From Dehalococcoidia bacterium (GTDB lineage Bacteria; Chloroflexota; Dehalococcoidia; Dehalococcoidales; Fen-1064), in NCBI GenBank assembly GCA_011192055.1, contig DUES01000168.1:2617-10900 (forward strand): a DNA stretch of 8,284 nucleotides, given 5' to 3'. Position numbers and translations under genes: made by a program. The notes under the pieces are model-generated. The model had not been told where the DNA came from and made no database searches. It saw nothing but the letters and a program-made list of their open reading frames with translations. This document shows, piece after piece, positions 1-5,524 of this stretch. Position 1 is the first letter of the stretch, and each line of letters opens with the position of its first letter.

Positions 1-35
1 CTCTTCTTCGCCTCCACTATTTCATCAAGTATCAT
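1..35 (-). CDS. trpC: Indole-3-glycerol phosphate synthase, N-terminal fragment (cut by window edge)
   Basis: Only the first 11 codons are inside the window. They read MILDEIVEAKK, a typical opening of TrpC, the enzyme that closes the indole ring by converting carboxyphenylamino-deoxyribulose phosphate to indole-3-glycerol phosphate. The ATG overlaps the trpD stop codon as ATGA, the same arrangement as at the trpG-trpD junction, which supports both the start and co-translation with trpD. Its place directly after trpE-trpG-trpD fits the usual trp operon order. The call rests on a short N-terminus plus context, so the body of the gene is inferred. Confidence 0.8.
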   Translation of the reverse strand, partial: MILDEIVEAKK

Positions 36-1075
36 CCCGAATCTCTCCCGGTTACCTGGTCTTTTCCGAAGCCCTGACTGACCTCAATAAATTCTTTAAG
101 TTTATGTATAGCCGCTCCACTATCAATTATTTCTGCGGCCAGTTTAAGCCCGTCAGTTAGATTCCCGCAGGCATCGGCAGCTACCAGTCCGGCTGCTGCA
201 TTCAGCAGCACTATATCCCGCCGTGGACCTTTTTCTCCTTTTAGAACATTTCTTACTATTTCCGCGTTATCCCCGGCTGTTCCTCCCTTAATATCGTCGA
301 GAGCAGCCCGGGGCAGACCATACTCTTCCGGCGTAATCCGGTACGAGGTAATGCCATCTGCCGCTACTTCCCAGACAGTCGACTCACCGCATACGGATAT
401 CTCGTCCATTCCCTCTTCACCATGGGTTACCAGTCCGTGGCGGCATCCCAGCATCCGTAGCGCCTCCGCCATCCTGGCAGCGATACTGTCATCAGTGACA
501 CCGATTACCTGTGCCTGGGCACCGGCCGGGTTGGTCAGCGGCCCGAGGATATTAAAAACCGTACGAATACCGATTTCACGTCGCGGCCCGACCGCGTACT
601 TCATTGCGGGATGGAATACTGGTGCAAACATGAAACCTATCCCCGCTTTATCCAGGCAATACTGCACACCGTCCGGACCGAGGTCTACCTTCACACCCAG
701 GGCTTCAAGAACATCGGCGCTGCCGCATTTACTCGTCATCGCACGATTACCGTGCTTGGCAACTTTTACCCCGGCTCCGGCAACAACAAACGCAGCCGTC
801 GTGGAGATATTAAACGTCCCGTGAGCATCTCCCCCGGTACCACAGGTATCAACAGTCGGTTCGGAGATATCCACCCGTGTCGCTTTCTCCCGCATTACCC
901 TGGCCAAACCGGCTATTTCTTCCACCGTTTCGCCCTTCATCCTGAGCGCAGTAACAAATGCGCCAAACTGGGCAGGCGTAGCCTCTCCGGTCATGATATC
1001 TTCCATCGCCTGGGCAGCTTCTTCCATTGTCAGTGAGTTGCCTGCTGCCAGCAATCCTAATGCCTCTCTAATCAT
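32..1075 (-). CDS. trpD: Anthranilate phosphoribosyltransferase
   Basis: TrpD transfers the phosphoribosyl group of PRPP to anthranilate, the second dedicated step of tryptophan synthesis, in the cytoplasm. The 347-aa length is normal for the family. The diagnostic PRPP/Mg-binding motif GTGGD is at residues 79-83. The conserved KHGNRAMTSKCGSAD block at 107-121 is present; many relatives have Ser-Ser-Lys-Ser-Gly where this protein has Thr-Ser-Lys-Cys-Gly. The anthranilate-side residues HPAMKYAVGPRREIG are at about 155-169, followed by the conserved FNILGPLTNPA. An N-terminal helical domain precedes the nucleotide-binding domain. The ATG overlaps the trpG stop as ATGA, and the trpC ATG overlaps its own stop in the same way. 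It is intact, and there is no sign of a second, fused domain. Confidence 0.97.
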   Translation of the reverse strand: MIREALGLLAAGNSLTMEEAAQAMEDIMTGEATPAQFGAFVTALRMKGETVEEIAGLARVMREKATRVDISEPTVDTCGTGGDAHGTFNISTTAAFVVAGAGVKVAKHGNRAMTSKCGSADVLEALGVKVDLGPDGVQYCLDKAGIGFMFAPVFHPAMKYAVGPRREIGIRTVFNILGPLTNPAGAQAQVIGVTDDSIAARMAEALRMLGCRHGLVTHGEEGMDEISVCGESTVWEVAADGITSYRITPEEYGLPRAALDDIKGGTAGDNAEIVRNVLKGEKGPRRDIVLLNAAAGLVAADACGNLTDGLKLAAEIIDSGAAIHKLKEFIEVSQGFGKDQVTGRDSG

Positions 1076-1644
1076 TTCCCCACCATCCCCAGATAGTTCT
1101 TCAGTATATCTTTCCCCACATCGGTCATAATCGACTCGGGGTGAAACTGTATTCCTTCAACGGGATATTCCCTGTGCCGTACTCCCATGATGATACCCTT
1201 GTCCGTCCGGGCAGTCACTTCAAGACAGTCCGGGAATCCTTCGTGCTGAATAGCCAGGGAATGGTACCTTATTGCCTCGAATGGGTCCGGCAGTCCGGCA
1301 AAGACACCCTGCTTATCGTGATGAATGGCAGAGCTTTTACCATGCATTATCTCTCCTGCAAAACTGACAGTGCCGCCATAGGCATGGCCGATACACTGGT
1401 GTCCCAGGCAGACTCCCAGTACCGGTACCCGGCTTCCGAAATGCCGGATTACGTCATTTGAAATACCGGCGTTCTCAGGCGTGGAAGGGCCGGGAGAGAC
1501 CACTATACCGCGAGGACTAATTGTTTCAATTTCACCGATTGTTATCCGGTTGTTACGTACTACCTCCATCTCCGCACCAAGCTCACAGAAGTACTGGTAC
1601 AGGTTATACGTAAAGCTGTCATAGTTATCAATTAACAGAATCAC
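1072..1644 (-). CDS. trpG: Anthranilate synthase component II (glutamine amidotransferase)
   Basis: TrpG is the class I glutamine amidotransferase subunit that releases ammonia from glutamine and channels it to TrpE for anthranilate synthesis. The 190-aa protein opens with the family signature LIDNYDSFTYNL. It has the oxyanion-loop segment SPGPSTPENAG at 50-60 and the catalytic triad: Cys79 in GVCLGHQ, and His168 and Glu170 in QFHPES. The start is GTG; upstream, a GGGGGAUAA stretch that includes the trpE stop codon serves as ribosome binding site. Only 5 bases separate it from trpE, and its stop overlaps the trpD ATG. Amidotransferases of this type may be shared with aminodeoxychorismate synthase (PabA role), which sequence alone cannot exclude; the trp operon position favours TrpG. 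Confidence 0.96.
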   Translation of the reverse strand: MILLIDNYDSFTYNLYQYFCELGAEMEVVRNNRITIGEIETISPRGIVVSPGPSTPENAGISNDVIRHFGSRVPVLGVCLGHQCIGHAYGGTVSFAGEIMHGKSSAIHHDKQGVFAGLPDPFEAIRYHSLAIQHEGFPDCLEVTARTDKGIIMGVRHREYPVEGIQFHPESIMTDVGKDILKNYLGMVGK

Positions 1645-1649
1645 CGCAG

Positions 1650-3107
1650 TTATCCCCCGTTCACCCTGTCCGCTTCTTCAATAGCTCGCAGCAGGGCTGT
1701 TGCCTTGTGTATCGTCTCATGGTATTCGGTCTCTGGAACACTGTCGGCGACAAGACCTCCCCCGGCCTGGACATATGCCGTGTCACCGGTGATGACCATC
1801 GTACGAATGGCTATTGCCGTATCCATGTTCCCCGAGAAACCGAAATAGCCGACTGCCCCGGCATAGGGCCCTCTGCGTTCCGGTTCAAGTTCGGCGATTA
1901 TCTCCATAGCACGTATCTTTGGTGCTCCTGAAACGGTACCGGCAGGAAAACAGGAGCGCAACGCATCGTATGCCGTCAGTTCAGGTCGTAGTTTGCCCAC
2001 GATGTTGGAAACGATATGCATTACGTGGGAATAGTGCTCAACGTCCATCAACTGGGTTACCTGCACCGTGCCCGGTTTGCTGACCCTGCCGATATCGTTG
2101 CGCCCCAGGTCCACCAGCATAATGTGTTCTGCCCTCTCTTTTTCATCTGCCCGCAGTTCCGCCTCGAGGGCAGCGTTTTCTTCTTCGGTAGCCCCGCGAG
2201 GTCTTGTCCCCGCCAGGGGATGATAGGTCAGCATTCCGTCTTCGGCACGTACCAGGAGCTCGGGGGAAGAACCGACAATATAGCAGTCGTCGAGGTGCAG
2301 GTAGTACATATATGGAGATGGGTTGATAGCACGGAGCGAACGGTATATGTCAAACGGGTGGGCTGTGATTTTCCGCGCAAGACGCTGCGAAAGCACTGCC
2401 TGTATTATCTCCCCGTCATGAATGTACTGTTTTACCTTCTTTACGATGTCCTCGTGCTCTTCCTGCGTCATGTTGGACGTAACCCCGTTGGAGTTGTTCT
2501 TGTCGGCACTGGATTGTACGGCTTGCTGAATGGGAGGTACCGGCTGTCTTAACCGTTCTACCAGACAGTCAATTTTCTCCACGGCCCCGGCATATGCCTT
2601 CTCAATATCACCGTTAAGGTAGACATGGCTGACTACCTTAATCTTGTGTACCAGGTGGTCAAAAACAAGCAGCGTATCGGTAAACATGAGAACTGCCTCG
2701 GGTAGTCCCAGCGGGTCTGCCTCGGGCGCCGGCAACTCCTCGAAATAGCGTACGACGTCATAGCCAAGGTACCCTACTGCCCCACCGTGGAACCGCGGCA
2801 ACCCCTCCAGAGGAATGAGTTTATACTTCTCAAGCTCTTCCTGAATAGGTACCAGGGGGTCAATTTCACCGTACTCTTCTCCGGGACCCGTTCTCAATAC
2901 GCGGTACGGTTCGGTACCGATGAAGCTGTAACGGGCCATCCGCTCCCCACCTTCAACACTTTCCAGTAAAAATGAATGGCTGCCGCGGGATATTTTCAGA
3001 AAAGCTGATACCGGCGTTTCCATGTCAGCCAGGATTTCCCGGTAAACGGGGACCAGGTTCCCTCTACCTGATAGTTCTTTCACCTGTTCGAGTGTTGGGA
3101 AGTACAT
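1650..3107 (-). CDS. trpE: Anthranilate synthase component I
   Basis: TrpE converts chorismate to anthranilate using ammonia from TrpG and is the committed step of tryptophan synthesis. I choose the ATG at 3107 (485 aa, [12 protein letters not shown]) because an AAGGTGGGG ribosome binding site precedes it. An in-frame TTG at 3131 would lie in the leader terminator's U-run. The N-terminal domain holds the tryptophan feedback site motif LLES (47-50) with RYSF (59-62). A PSPYMYY segment (263-269) also belongs to the regulatory/active-site region. The chorismate-binding domain shows PLAGTRPRG (about 297-305), [10 protein letters not shown] (333-342), [12 protein letters not shown] (386-397) and the C-terminal ETEYHET. 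A polar Gln/Ser/Asn-rich linker at about 190-212 joins the domains. The retained motifs suggest an active, tryptophan-inhibited enzyme rather than PabB or isochorismate synthase. Confidence 0.96.
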   Translation of the reverse strand: MYFPTLEQVKELSGRGNLVPVYREILADMETPVSAFLKISRGSHSFLLESVEGGERMARYSFIGTEPYRVLRTGPGEEYGEIDPLVPIQEELEKYKLIPLEGLPRFHGGAVGYLGYDVVRYFEELPAPEADPLGLPEAVLMFTDTLLVFDHLVHKIKVVSHVYLNGDIEKAYAGAVEKIDCLVERLRQPVPPIQQAVQSSADKNNSNGVTSNMTQEEHEDIVKKVKQYIHDGEIIQAVLSQRLARKITAHPFDIYRSLRAINPSPYMYYLHLDDCYIVGSSPELLVRAEDGMLTYHPLAGTRPRGATEEENAALEAELRADEKERAEHIMLVDLGRNDIGRVSKPGTVQVTQLMDVEHYSHVMHIVSNIVGKLRPELTAYDALRSCFPAGTVSGAPKIRAMEIIAELEPERRGPYAGAVGYFGFSGNMDTAIAIRTMVITGDTAYVQAGGGLVADSVPETEYHETIHKATALLRAIEEADRVNGG

Positions 3108-3129
3108 TGTATCACCCCACCTTAAATAC

Positions 3130-3162
3130 AAAAAACTCCTCGTCCCTAAGGGGCGAGGAGTT
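3130..3162 (-). terminator. Intrinsic terminator of the trp T-box leader
   Basis: On the minus strand, AACUCCUCG pairs with CGAGGAGUU (9 bp). Beyond one A/C mismatch a further CCC/GGG closes over a UUA loop, and a run of six U follows. It ends about 20 bases before the trpE ATG. The T-box motif just upstream can pair with the left arm's CCCUU, giving the mutually exclusive antiterminator. Confidence 0.93.
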
Positions 3163-3436
3163 CTCTCGCGGTGCCACCCTTGTTGGTCTATAGTAGTAAT
3201 ACAGGTAAGACCATCTCTTATCAGGTACGGAGACCGTTACAATACCGGCTCGATACCCTGGGCTTCGATAACGGTGCCCTCTCCGTCAAAACCTACACGA
3301 ACCACCTTGCGGTGTCTTTCGGCTTGCAGCTCCCGAGTCCATTCAGCTTCTGCGTTGGCATCGGGCTTCCACCTTACCCCGACTCTCTGAGCCCCGCTCT
3401 GAAGCGTACTACTCTCGTTCACAGCCTTTTTCTATG
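3130..3436 (-). ncRNA. T-box riboswitch leader specific for tRNA-Trp
   Basis: This untranslated leader senses uncharged tRNA-Trp and permits transcription of trpEGDC when tryptophan is short. The 14-base T-box motif AGGGUGGCACCGCG is intact at 3180-3167. Stem I elements are visible upstream: AGAGAGUC, GGUGGAAGCC, and a specifier loop reading GAA-UGG-ACUC, with the Trp codon UGG at 3341-3339. The bulge UGGC would pair with the tRNA 3' end GCCA. A G discriminator is the usual base in bacterial tRNA-Trp, so two independent elements agree on tryptophan. The leader ends in the terminator at 3162-3130, and AAGGG/CCCUU pairing forms the competing antiterminator. The 5' end is inferred from the promoter. 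T-boxes are known mainly from Firmicutes but also from Chloroflexi, Actinobacteria and a few others. Confidence 0.95.
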
Positions 3437-3441
3437 GGAAA

Positions 3442-3470
3442 ATAGTATCAGTTTCGTAATGAACTGTCAA
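3442..3470 (-). promoter_or_regulatory. Sigma-70-type promoter of the trp operon
   Basis: A perfect -35 TTGACA (3470-3465) is followed after exactly 17 bases by TACTAT (3447-3442), which matches the -10 consensus at 5 of 6 positions. Transcription should start near 3436, giving a leader of about 330 bases before the trpE ATG, as expected for a T-box. No separate operator is evident, so control appears to be by attenuation. Confidence 0.85.
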
Positions 3471-3587
3471 GTACACTCCAGTAATTTCACCAGCTTCCAC
3501 CGGACACTAATTCGACTATGTTTACAGGGCTTCAATATCTGATCGGCTTCACCACAAACCATTTACCGGATAGCATACTCTCCATAT

Positions 3588-3616
3588 TTGACAATACCCC
3601 TGTATCATGGTACACT
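3588..3616 (+). promoter_or_regulatory. Sigma-70-type promoter of lexA
   Basis: TTGACA at 3588-3593 and TACACT at 3611-3616 are spaced by 17 bases, placing the transcription start near 3623 and leaving a leader of about 42 bases before the GTG of lexA. It is divergent from the trp promoter, and the two -35 elements are about 117 bases apart. Confidence 0.75.
3601..3614. promoter_or_regulatory. Candidate LexA operator (near-palindrome over the -10 of lexA)
   Basis: TGTATCATGGTACA is a 14-bp inverted repeat with a single mismatched pair. It covers the spacer and the first four bases of the lexA -10. LexA proteins normally repress their own gene from a dyad in this position. The sequence is not the E. 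coli CTG-N10-CAG type nor the Bacillus-type CGAAC-N4-GTTCG, so the assignment rests on position and symmetry only. A second, weaker repeat, TTGTT-N5-AACAA, follows at 3616-3630 and is the alternative site. Confidence 0.4.
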
Positions 3617-3664
3617 TGTTCATAAAACAATCGTTTACACCATGTCAAGCTGCTTGGAGGTCTG

Positions 3665-4291
3665 GTGAGACAGCCGGGATACAGCAAAACCAGGGAAAAC
3701 ATATTTACGTATATCAAGAAGTTCTTTCGTGACCGGGGGTACGCACCGACAGTACGGGACATCCTGAAAGGCTGCAGCATCAGTTCGACGGCCGTGGTGC
3801 AGCACCACCTTAATGTCCTTGAAAGAGAAGGCCGTATTCACCGTGACCCGGAAGTATTCCGGAGCATCCAGCTTACTGACCGCAGCAATACCACCGGCGT
3901 ACCGCTGCTGGGAATTATTGCTGCCGGCGAACCGATCCCGGTACCGACCTCTGATTCATGGCAGAGCCAGGCACTTGAAACACTGGACGTTCCTGAGGAT
4001 ATTACGCAAGGCAAGCAGCTTTATGCCCTCAGGGTCAAGGGACTTTCTATGATTGATGCCCTGATTGACGATGGTGATATCGTGCTCATGGAACCGGCAC
4101 ATTCCGCCGAAAACGGTGATATGGTGGCAGTATGGCTCAAGGATGAACAGGAAGTTACGTTAAAAAAGTTCTTTCTTGAGGAAGATAAGATCCGCCTTCA
4201 GCCGGCAAACCAGAGCATGAAGCCTATCTACCAGGCTGCTGACAATGTTGAAGTCCAGGGTAAAGTGGCAGCCGTCATCAGGAAGCTGTAA
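3665..4291 (+). CDS. lexA: LexA repressor / self-cleaving SOS regulator
   Basis: LexA represses DNA-damage response genes and is inactivated when RecA filaments stimulate its autocleavage. The 208-aa protein has an N-terminal winged helix-turn-helix (about 1-70), including GYAPTVRDI and the recognition helix region SSTAVVQHHLNVLEREG. The scissile Ala87-Gly88 bond sits in IAAGEPI. The S24-type protease domain carries the catalytic Ser128 in KGLSM and Lys167 in EVTLKKF, matching E. coli Ser119 and Lys156. All catalytic parts are present, so it should be cleavable. The start is GTG, with GGAGG ending 4 bases before it; no better start lies in frame. It is monocistronic, divergent from trpE and convergent with rpsU. 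The presence of the full dyad and cleavage site separates it from phage CI-like or UmuD proteins. Confidence 0.96.
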   Translation: MRQPGYSKTRENIFTYIKKFFRDRGYAPTVRDILKGCSISSTAVVQHHLNVLEREGRIHRDPEVFRSIQLTDRSNTTGVPLLGIIAAGEPIPVPTSDSWQSQALETLDVPEDITQGKQLYALRVKGLSMIDALIDDGDIVLMEPAHSAENGDMVAVWLKDEQEVTLKKFFLEEDKIRLQPANQSMKPIYQAADNVEVQGKVAAVIRKL

Positions 4292-4391
4292 CCAGCACTG
4301 CCAGTAGTGGAAAAACTGCAGCCTTCTTCACCGGAAACACCATTTCGCATTCTTTTTTAGCGGTGTTGCTGAAAGTTCTTGTTTACCGGAT

Positions 4392-4445
4392 AAAAAAAAC
4401 CGGCACCGCACAGAGTAACATATCCTGAAACTCTCCGGTTGCCGG
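4392..4445 (-). terminator. Intrinsic terminator after rpsU
   Basis: Read on the minus strand, CCGGCA pairs with TGCCGG. The stem continues with CGG/CCG after one bulged base, then an internal loop, then AGAGU/ACUCU around a 13-base loop. The hairpin is followed at once by eight U residues. It starts 42 bases after the rpsU stop codon. For lexA on the other strand no comparable hairpin plus U-run is visible. The nearest candidate is a 6-bp AACACC/GGTGTT stem at 4336-4367 whose 20-base loop, not its tail, contains the T-run. Confidence 0.8.
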
Positions 4446-4487
4446 TATATATACAGACGTTGTTATACTATCATATTGCAGACAGGA

Positions 4488-4673
4488 TTACCGGCCCTGC
4501 CTCTTTGTCCTGGCGTTCTTTTTTGCCTTTATTCGCGCCGCTTCCCTCTTGGAGAGGAAGTAGCGATGCGTCTTGGCTTCACGCAGAACACCGTCCATCT
4601 GTACCATTCTCTGAAAACGTTTTAGCAGAGAATCCTGACTTTCACCGTCGCGTATTGATACTTCCAGTGCCAT
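4488..4673 (-). CDS. rpsU: Small ribosomal subunit protein bS21
   Basis: bS21 is a small basic protein of the 30S platform, near the 3' end of 16S rRNA, and takes part in translation initiation. The 61-aa product begins MALEVSIRDGESQDSLLKRF, followed by the family hallmark of a long helix (VLREAKTHRYFLSKREAARIKAKK) and a Lys/Arg-rich tail. This matches the usual layout and length. I chose the ATG at 4673 over an in-frame GTG at 4703, because family members start here and AGGGAAGGA precedes it, though at a longish spacing of about 11 bases. It lies 79 bases downstream of the zinc-ribbon gene on the same strand with no terminator between, so co-transcription is likely. A strong terminator follows it. 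Confidence 0.93.
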   Translation of the reverse strand: MALEVSIRDGESQDSLLKRFQRMVQMDGVLREAKTHRYFLSKREAARIKAKKNARTKRQGR

Positions 4674-4697
4674 GAAACACCAGTTCCTTCCCTCTAA

Positions 4698-4729
4698 ACG
4701 CACCGACCAGACAATAACGACCGGTGCGT
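4698..4729 (-). repeat. Inverted repeat / hairpin in the leader just before rpsU
   Basis: ACGCACCG and CGGTGCGT form a perfect 8-bp stem with a 16-base loop. On the minus-strand RNA the stem ends about ten bases before the rpsU ribosome binding site. No U-run follows, so it is not a terminator. It could be an mRNA processing or stability element, or a regulatory site for S21 itself; nothing in the sequence decides this. Confidence 0.5.
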
Positions 4730-4752
4730 AATGTTAGCGACTTTCGACAGTC

Positions 4753-5058
4753 CTATCTGCCCATTTTAGCGGCGTTATAGCATTCACTGCAGTAGACTGG
4801 TCTTCCCTGTCGAGGTTCGAACGGGACCTCGGCATCCTTCCCGCACTGTGCACAAACTATTGTGTACATCTGACGGTTTGGACGATAGCCAAAGCCATCG
4901 CTTGAATCACGGCGTGCCTTCCTTGCCTGTCGGCACGGCAGACAGCGCTTCGGCTCATTCTGATAACCTCTGGAGGCAAACAGTTCTTGTTCCTCAGCAC
5001 TGAATACGAATTCAGTCCCACAATCGGCACACTCAATCGACTTGTCCTCAAATCCCAC
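4753..5058 (-). CDS. Small double zinc-ribbon protein of unknown function
   Basis: The 101-aa product has two treble-Cys-pair zinc ribbons. The first uses Cys10-x2-Cys13 and Cys39-x2-Cys42, with the text DKSIECADCGTEFVFSAEEQ and NEPKRCLPCR. This corresponds to the 'probable zinc-ribbon' family (zf-trcl as I remember it). The second uses Cys69-x2-Cys72 and Cys90-x2-Cys93, exactly the CxxC-x17-CxxC pattern of another small family. A basic stretch (RQARKARR, 43-50) and a Gly/Tyr/Arg linker join them, which would suit nucleic-acid binding. The GTG at 5058 is the chosen start because homology begins there and AGAGGGGG precedes it. An upstream in-frame extension of 49 residues looks like untranslated leader. 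It precedes rpsU in an apparent operon, suggesting a link to ribosomes or RNA; the molecular role is unknown. Confidence 0.85.
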   Translation of the reverse strand: MGFEDKSIECADCGTEFVFSAEEQELFASRGYQNEPKRCLPCRQARKARRDSSDGFGYRPNRQMYTIVCAQCGKDAEVPFEPRQGRPVYCSECYNAAKMGR

Positions 5059-5070
5059 GGGGCCACCCCC
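5059..5070 (-). promoter_or_regulatory. Ribosome binding site inside a GC hairpin
   Basis: The zinc-ribbon gene's ribosome binding site reads AGAGGGGGUGGCCCC directly before GUG. GGGG can pair with CCCC over a 3- to 4-base loop, so the Shine-Dalgarno bases are held in a small stable stem that touches the start codon. This would lower or regulate translation. Confidence 0.5.
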
Positions 5071-5093
5071 TCTTCTGTAATAGTTGGTTAGCT

Positions 5094-5169
5094 TTGTGGT
5101 CAACCGGGACTTGAGCCGACGGAAATGGACTTGACTAAGCGCTGGACAACCTGAACTAAACCACCACAA
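5094..5169 (-). other. Possible structured leader upstream of the zinc-ribbon gene
   Basis: Between the inferred promoter and the zinc-ribbon gene, UUGUGGU and ACCACAA form a perfect 7-bp closing stem around a 62-base interior. Inside, the octamer TCAAGTCC occurs twice, 20 bases apart, and both copies could pair with the UUGA(C) just before the closing arm, giving alternative folds. No known riboswitch consensus is recognised. The 76-base size resembles a tRNA, but the D, anticodon and T arms do not form. The function is unknown, and the structure is a manual reading only. Confidence 0.35.
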
Positions 5170-5171
5170 GT

Positions 5172-5200
5172 AGTGTATCATCAAAATATTATGACTGCAA
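5172..5200 (-). promoter_or_regulatory. Candidate promoter of the zinc-ribbon-rpsU unit
   Basis: On the minus strand TTGCAG (5200-5195) is separated by 17 bases from TACACT (5177-5172). The -35 matches consensus only in TTG, while the -10 is identical to that of lexA. Transcription would begin near 5166, leaving a leader of about 108 bases. It is the best spaced pair in the region, but moderate in quality. Confidence 0.4.
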
Positions 5201-5419
5201 CCCATCCTGCCAGCTTATTGTCTTGAGTATGTAAACAGGCACATATACTATTATTATTGTTCACCCGGAGCAGCAACCTGATATCATACCCTGCTGATTT
5301 TCTCATACTTACCGGCCGGATAATAAACCGATGAATAATCACAAATAACGTCAGCCCCGATTACGCTTTTCTGTATCTATCTTCAATTTATCCCCGTAAT
5401 AAGGATTGCTGTATTGCTG
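5201..5419. other. Intergenic spacer with no recognised feature
   Basis: This A+T-richer spacer separates the divergent zinc-ribbon and AbrB-type genes. I see no open frame with a ribosome binding site, no RNA gene and no strong hairpin with a U-run. It contains a short tandem ATTGCTG pair (at about 5405-5418) and a CCGGCCGG palindrome near 5312, neither with an evident role. Confidence 0.5.
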
Positions 5420-5432
5420 CAGAAAATTTCTG
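5420..5432. repeat. Short palindrome upstream of the AbrB-type gene promoter
   Basis: CAGAAA-A-TTTCTG is a perfect dyad with 6-bp arms around one base. It sits 23 bp upstream of the -35 element of the abrB-like/RND promoter, a position suited to an activator or auxiliary operator. It is short enough to arise by chance. Confidence 0.3.
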
Positions 5433-5455
5433 TCCTCACCGCTAAACCACTGAAA

Positions 5456-5485
5456 TTGATAGAGGTATGATATACATGATATAAT
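5456..5485 (+). promoter_or_regulatory. Sigma-70-type promoter of the AbrB-type/RND unit
   Basis: TTGATA (5456-5461) and a perfect TATAAT (5480-5485) are spaced by 18 bases. Transcription should start near 5492, about 33 bases before the ATG. The -10 lies in the middle of the inverted repeat at 5469-5494. Confidence 0.75.
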
Positions 5486-5494
5486 ATGTATATC
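5469..5494. promoter_or_regulatory. Candidate operator 1: 9-bp inverted repeat spanning the -10
   Basis: GATATACAT, an 8-base spacer (which carries the end of the -10), then ATGTATATC: a perfect 9-bp dyad. Any protein bound here would block RNA polymerase. The AbrB-type product of the next gene is the obvious candidate for autoregulation, but AbrB-fold proteins recognise varied sites and the link is inferred. Confidence 0.6.
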
Positions 5495-5512
5495 GTGTAA
5501 GTATTAACACGA
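5493..5512. promoter_or_regulatory. Candidate operator 2 or leader hairpin: 6-bp inverted repeat
   Basis: TCGTGT, an 8-base spacer, then ACACGA. It begins at about the transcription start, and its centre lies exactly 21 bp from that of operator 1, with the same spacer length. It could be a second regulator site on the same face of DNA. In RNA it would form a short hairpin immediately before the GAGGGGAGGG ribosome binding site. Confidence 0.45.
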
Positions 5513-5524
5513 GGGGAGGGTTTC

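Noticed and set aside
3237..3422. Minus-strand open frame of 61 codons inside the trp leader
   Set aside because: It covers Stem I and the specifier region of the T-box and ends near the T-box motif. It has no run of Trp codons as a leader peptide would and no family resemblance, so the RNA structure explains the sequence.
3171..3542. Plus-strand open frame of 123 codons opposite the T-box and trp promoter
   Set aside because: It lies antisense to the structured leader, has no convincing ribosome binding site and shows no recognisable protein features.
4336..4367. Plus-strand terminator for lexA from AACACC/GGTGTT
   Set aside because: The T-run lies inside the loop rather than after the stem, and the following bases are not U-rich, so it does not look like an intrinsic terminator.
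5094..5169. 76-base tRNA-like segment on the minus strand with a 7-bp end stem and a GGCTCAAGTCCC stretch resembling a T loop
   Set aside because: No 5-bp T stem, D stem or anticodon stem forms in the right register, and no discriminator plus CCA context follows the closing arm. It is kept only as a possible structured leader.
5059..5205. Upstream in-frame extension of the zinc-ribbon protein by 49 residues
   Set aside because: The extension is not family-like and would begin upstream of the inferred promoter -10. The GTG at 5058 has a strong ribosome binding site, and homology starts there.
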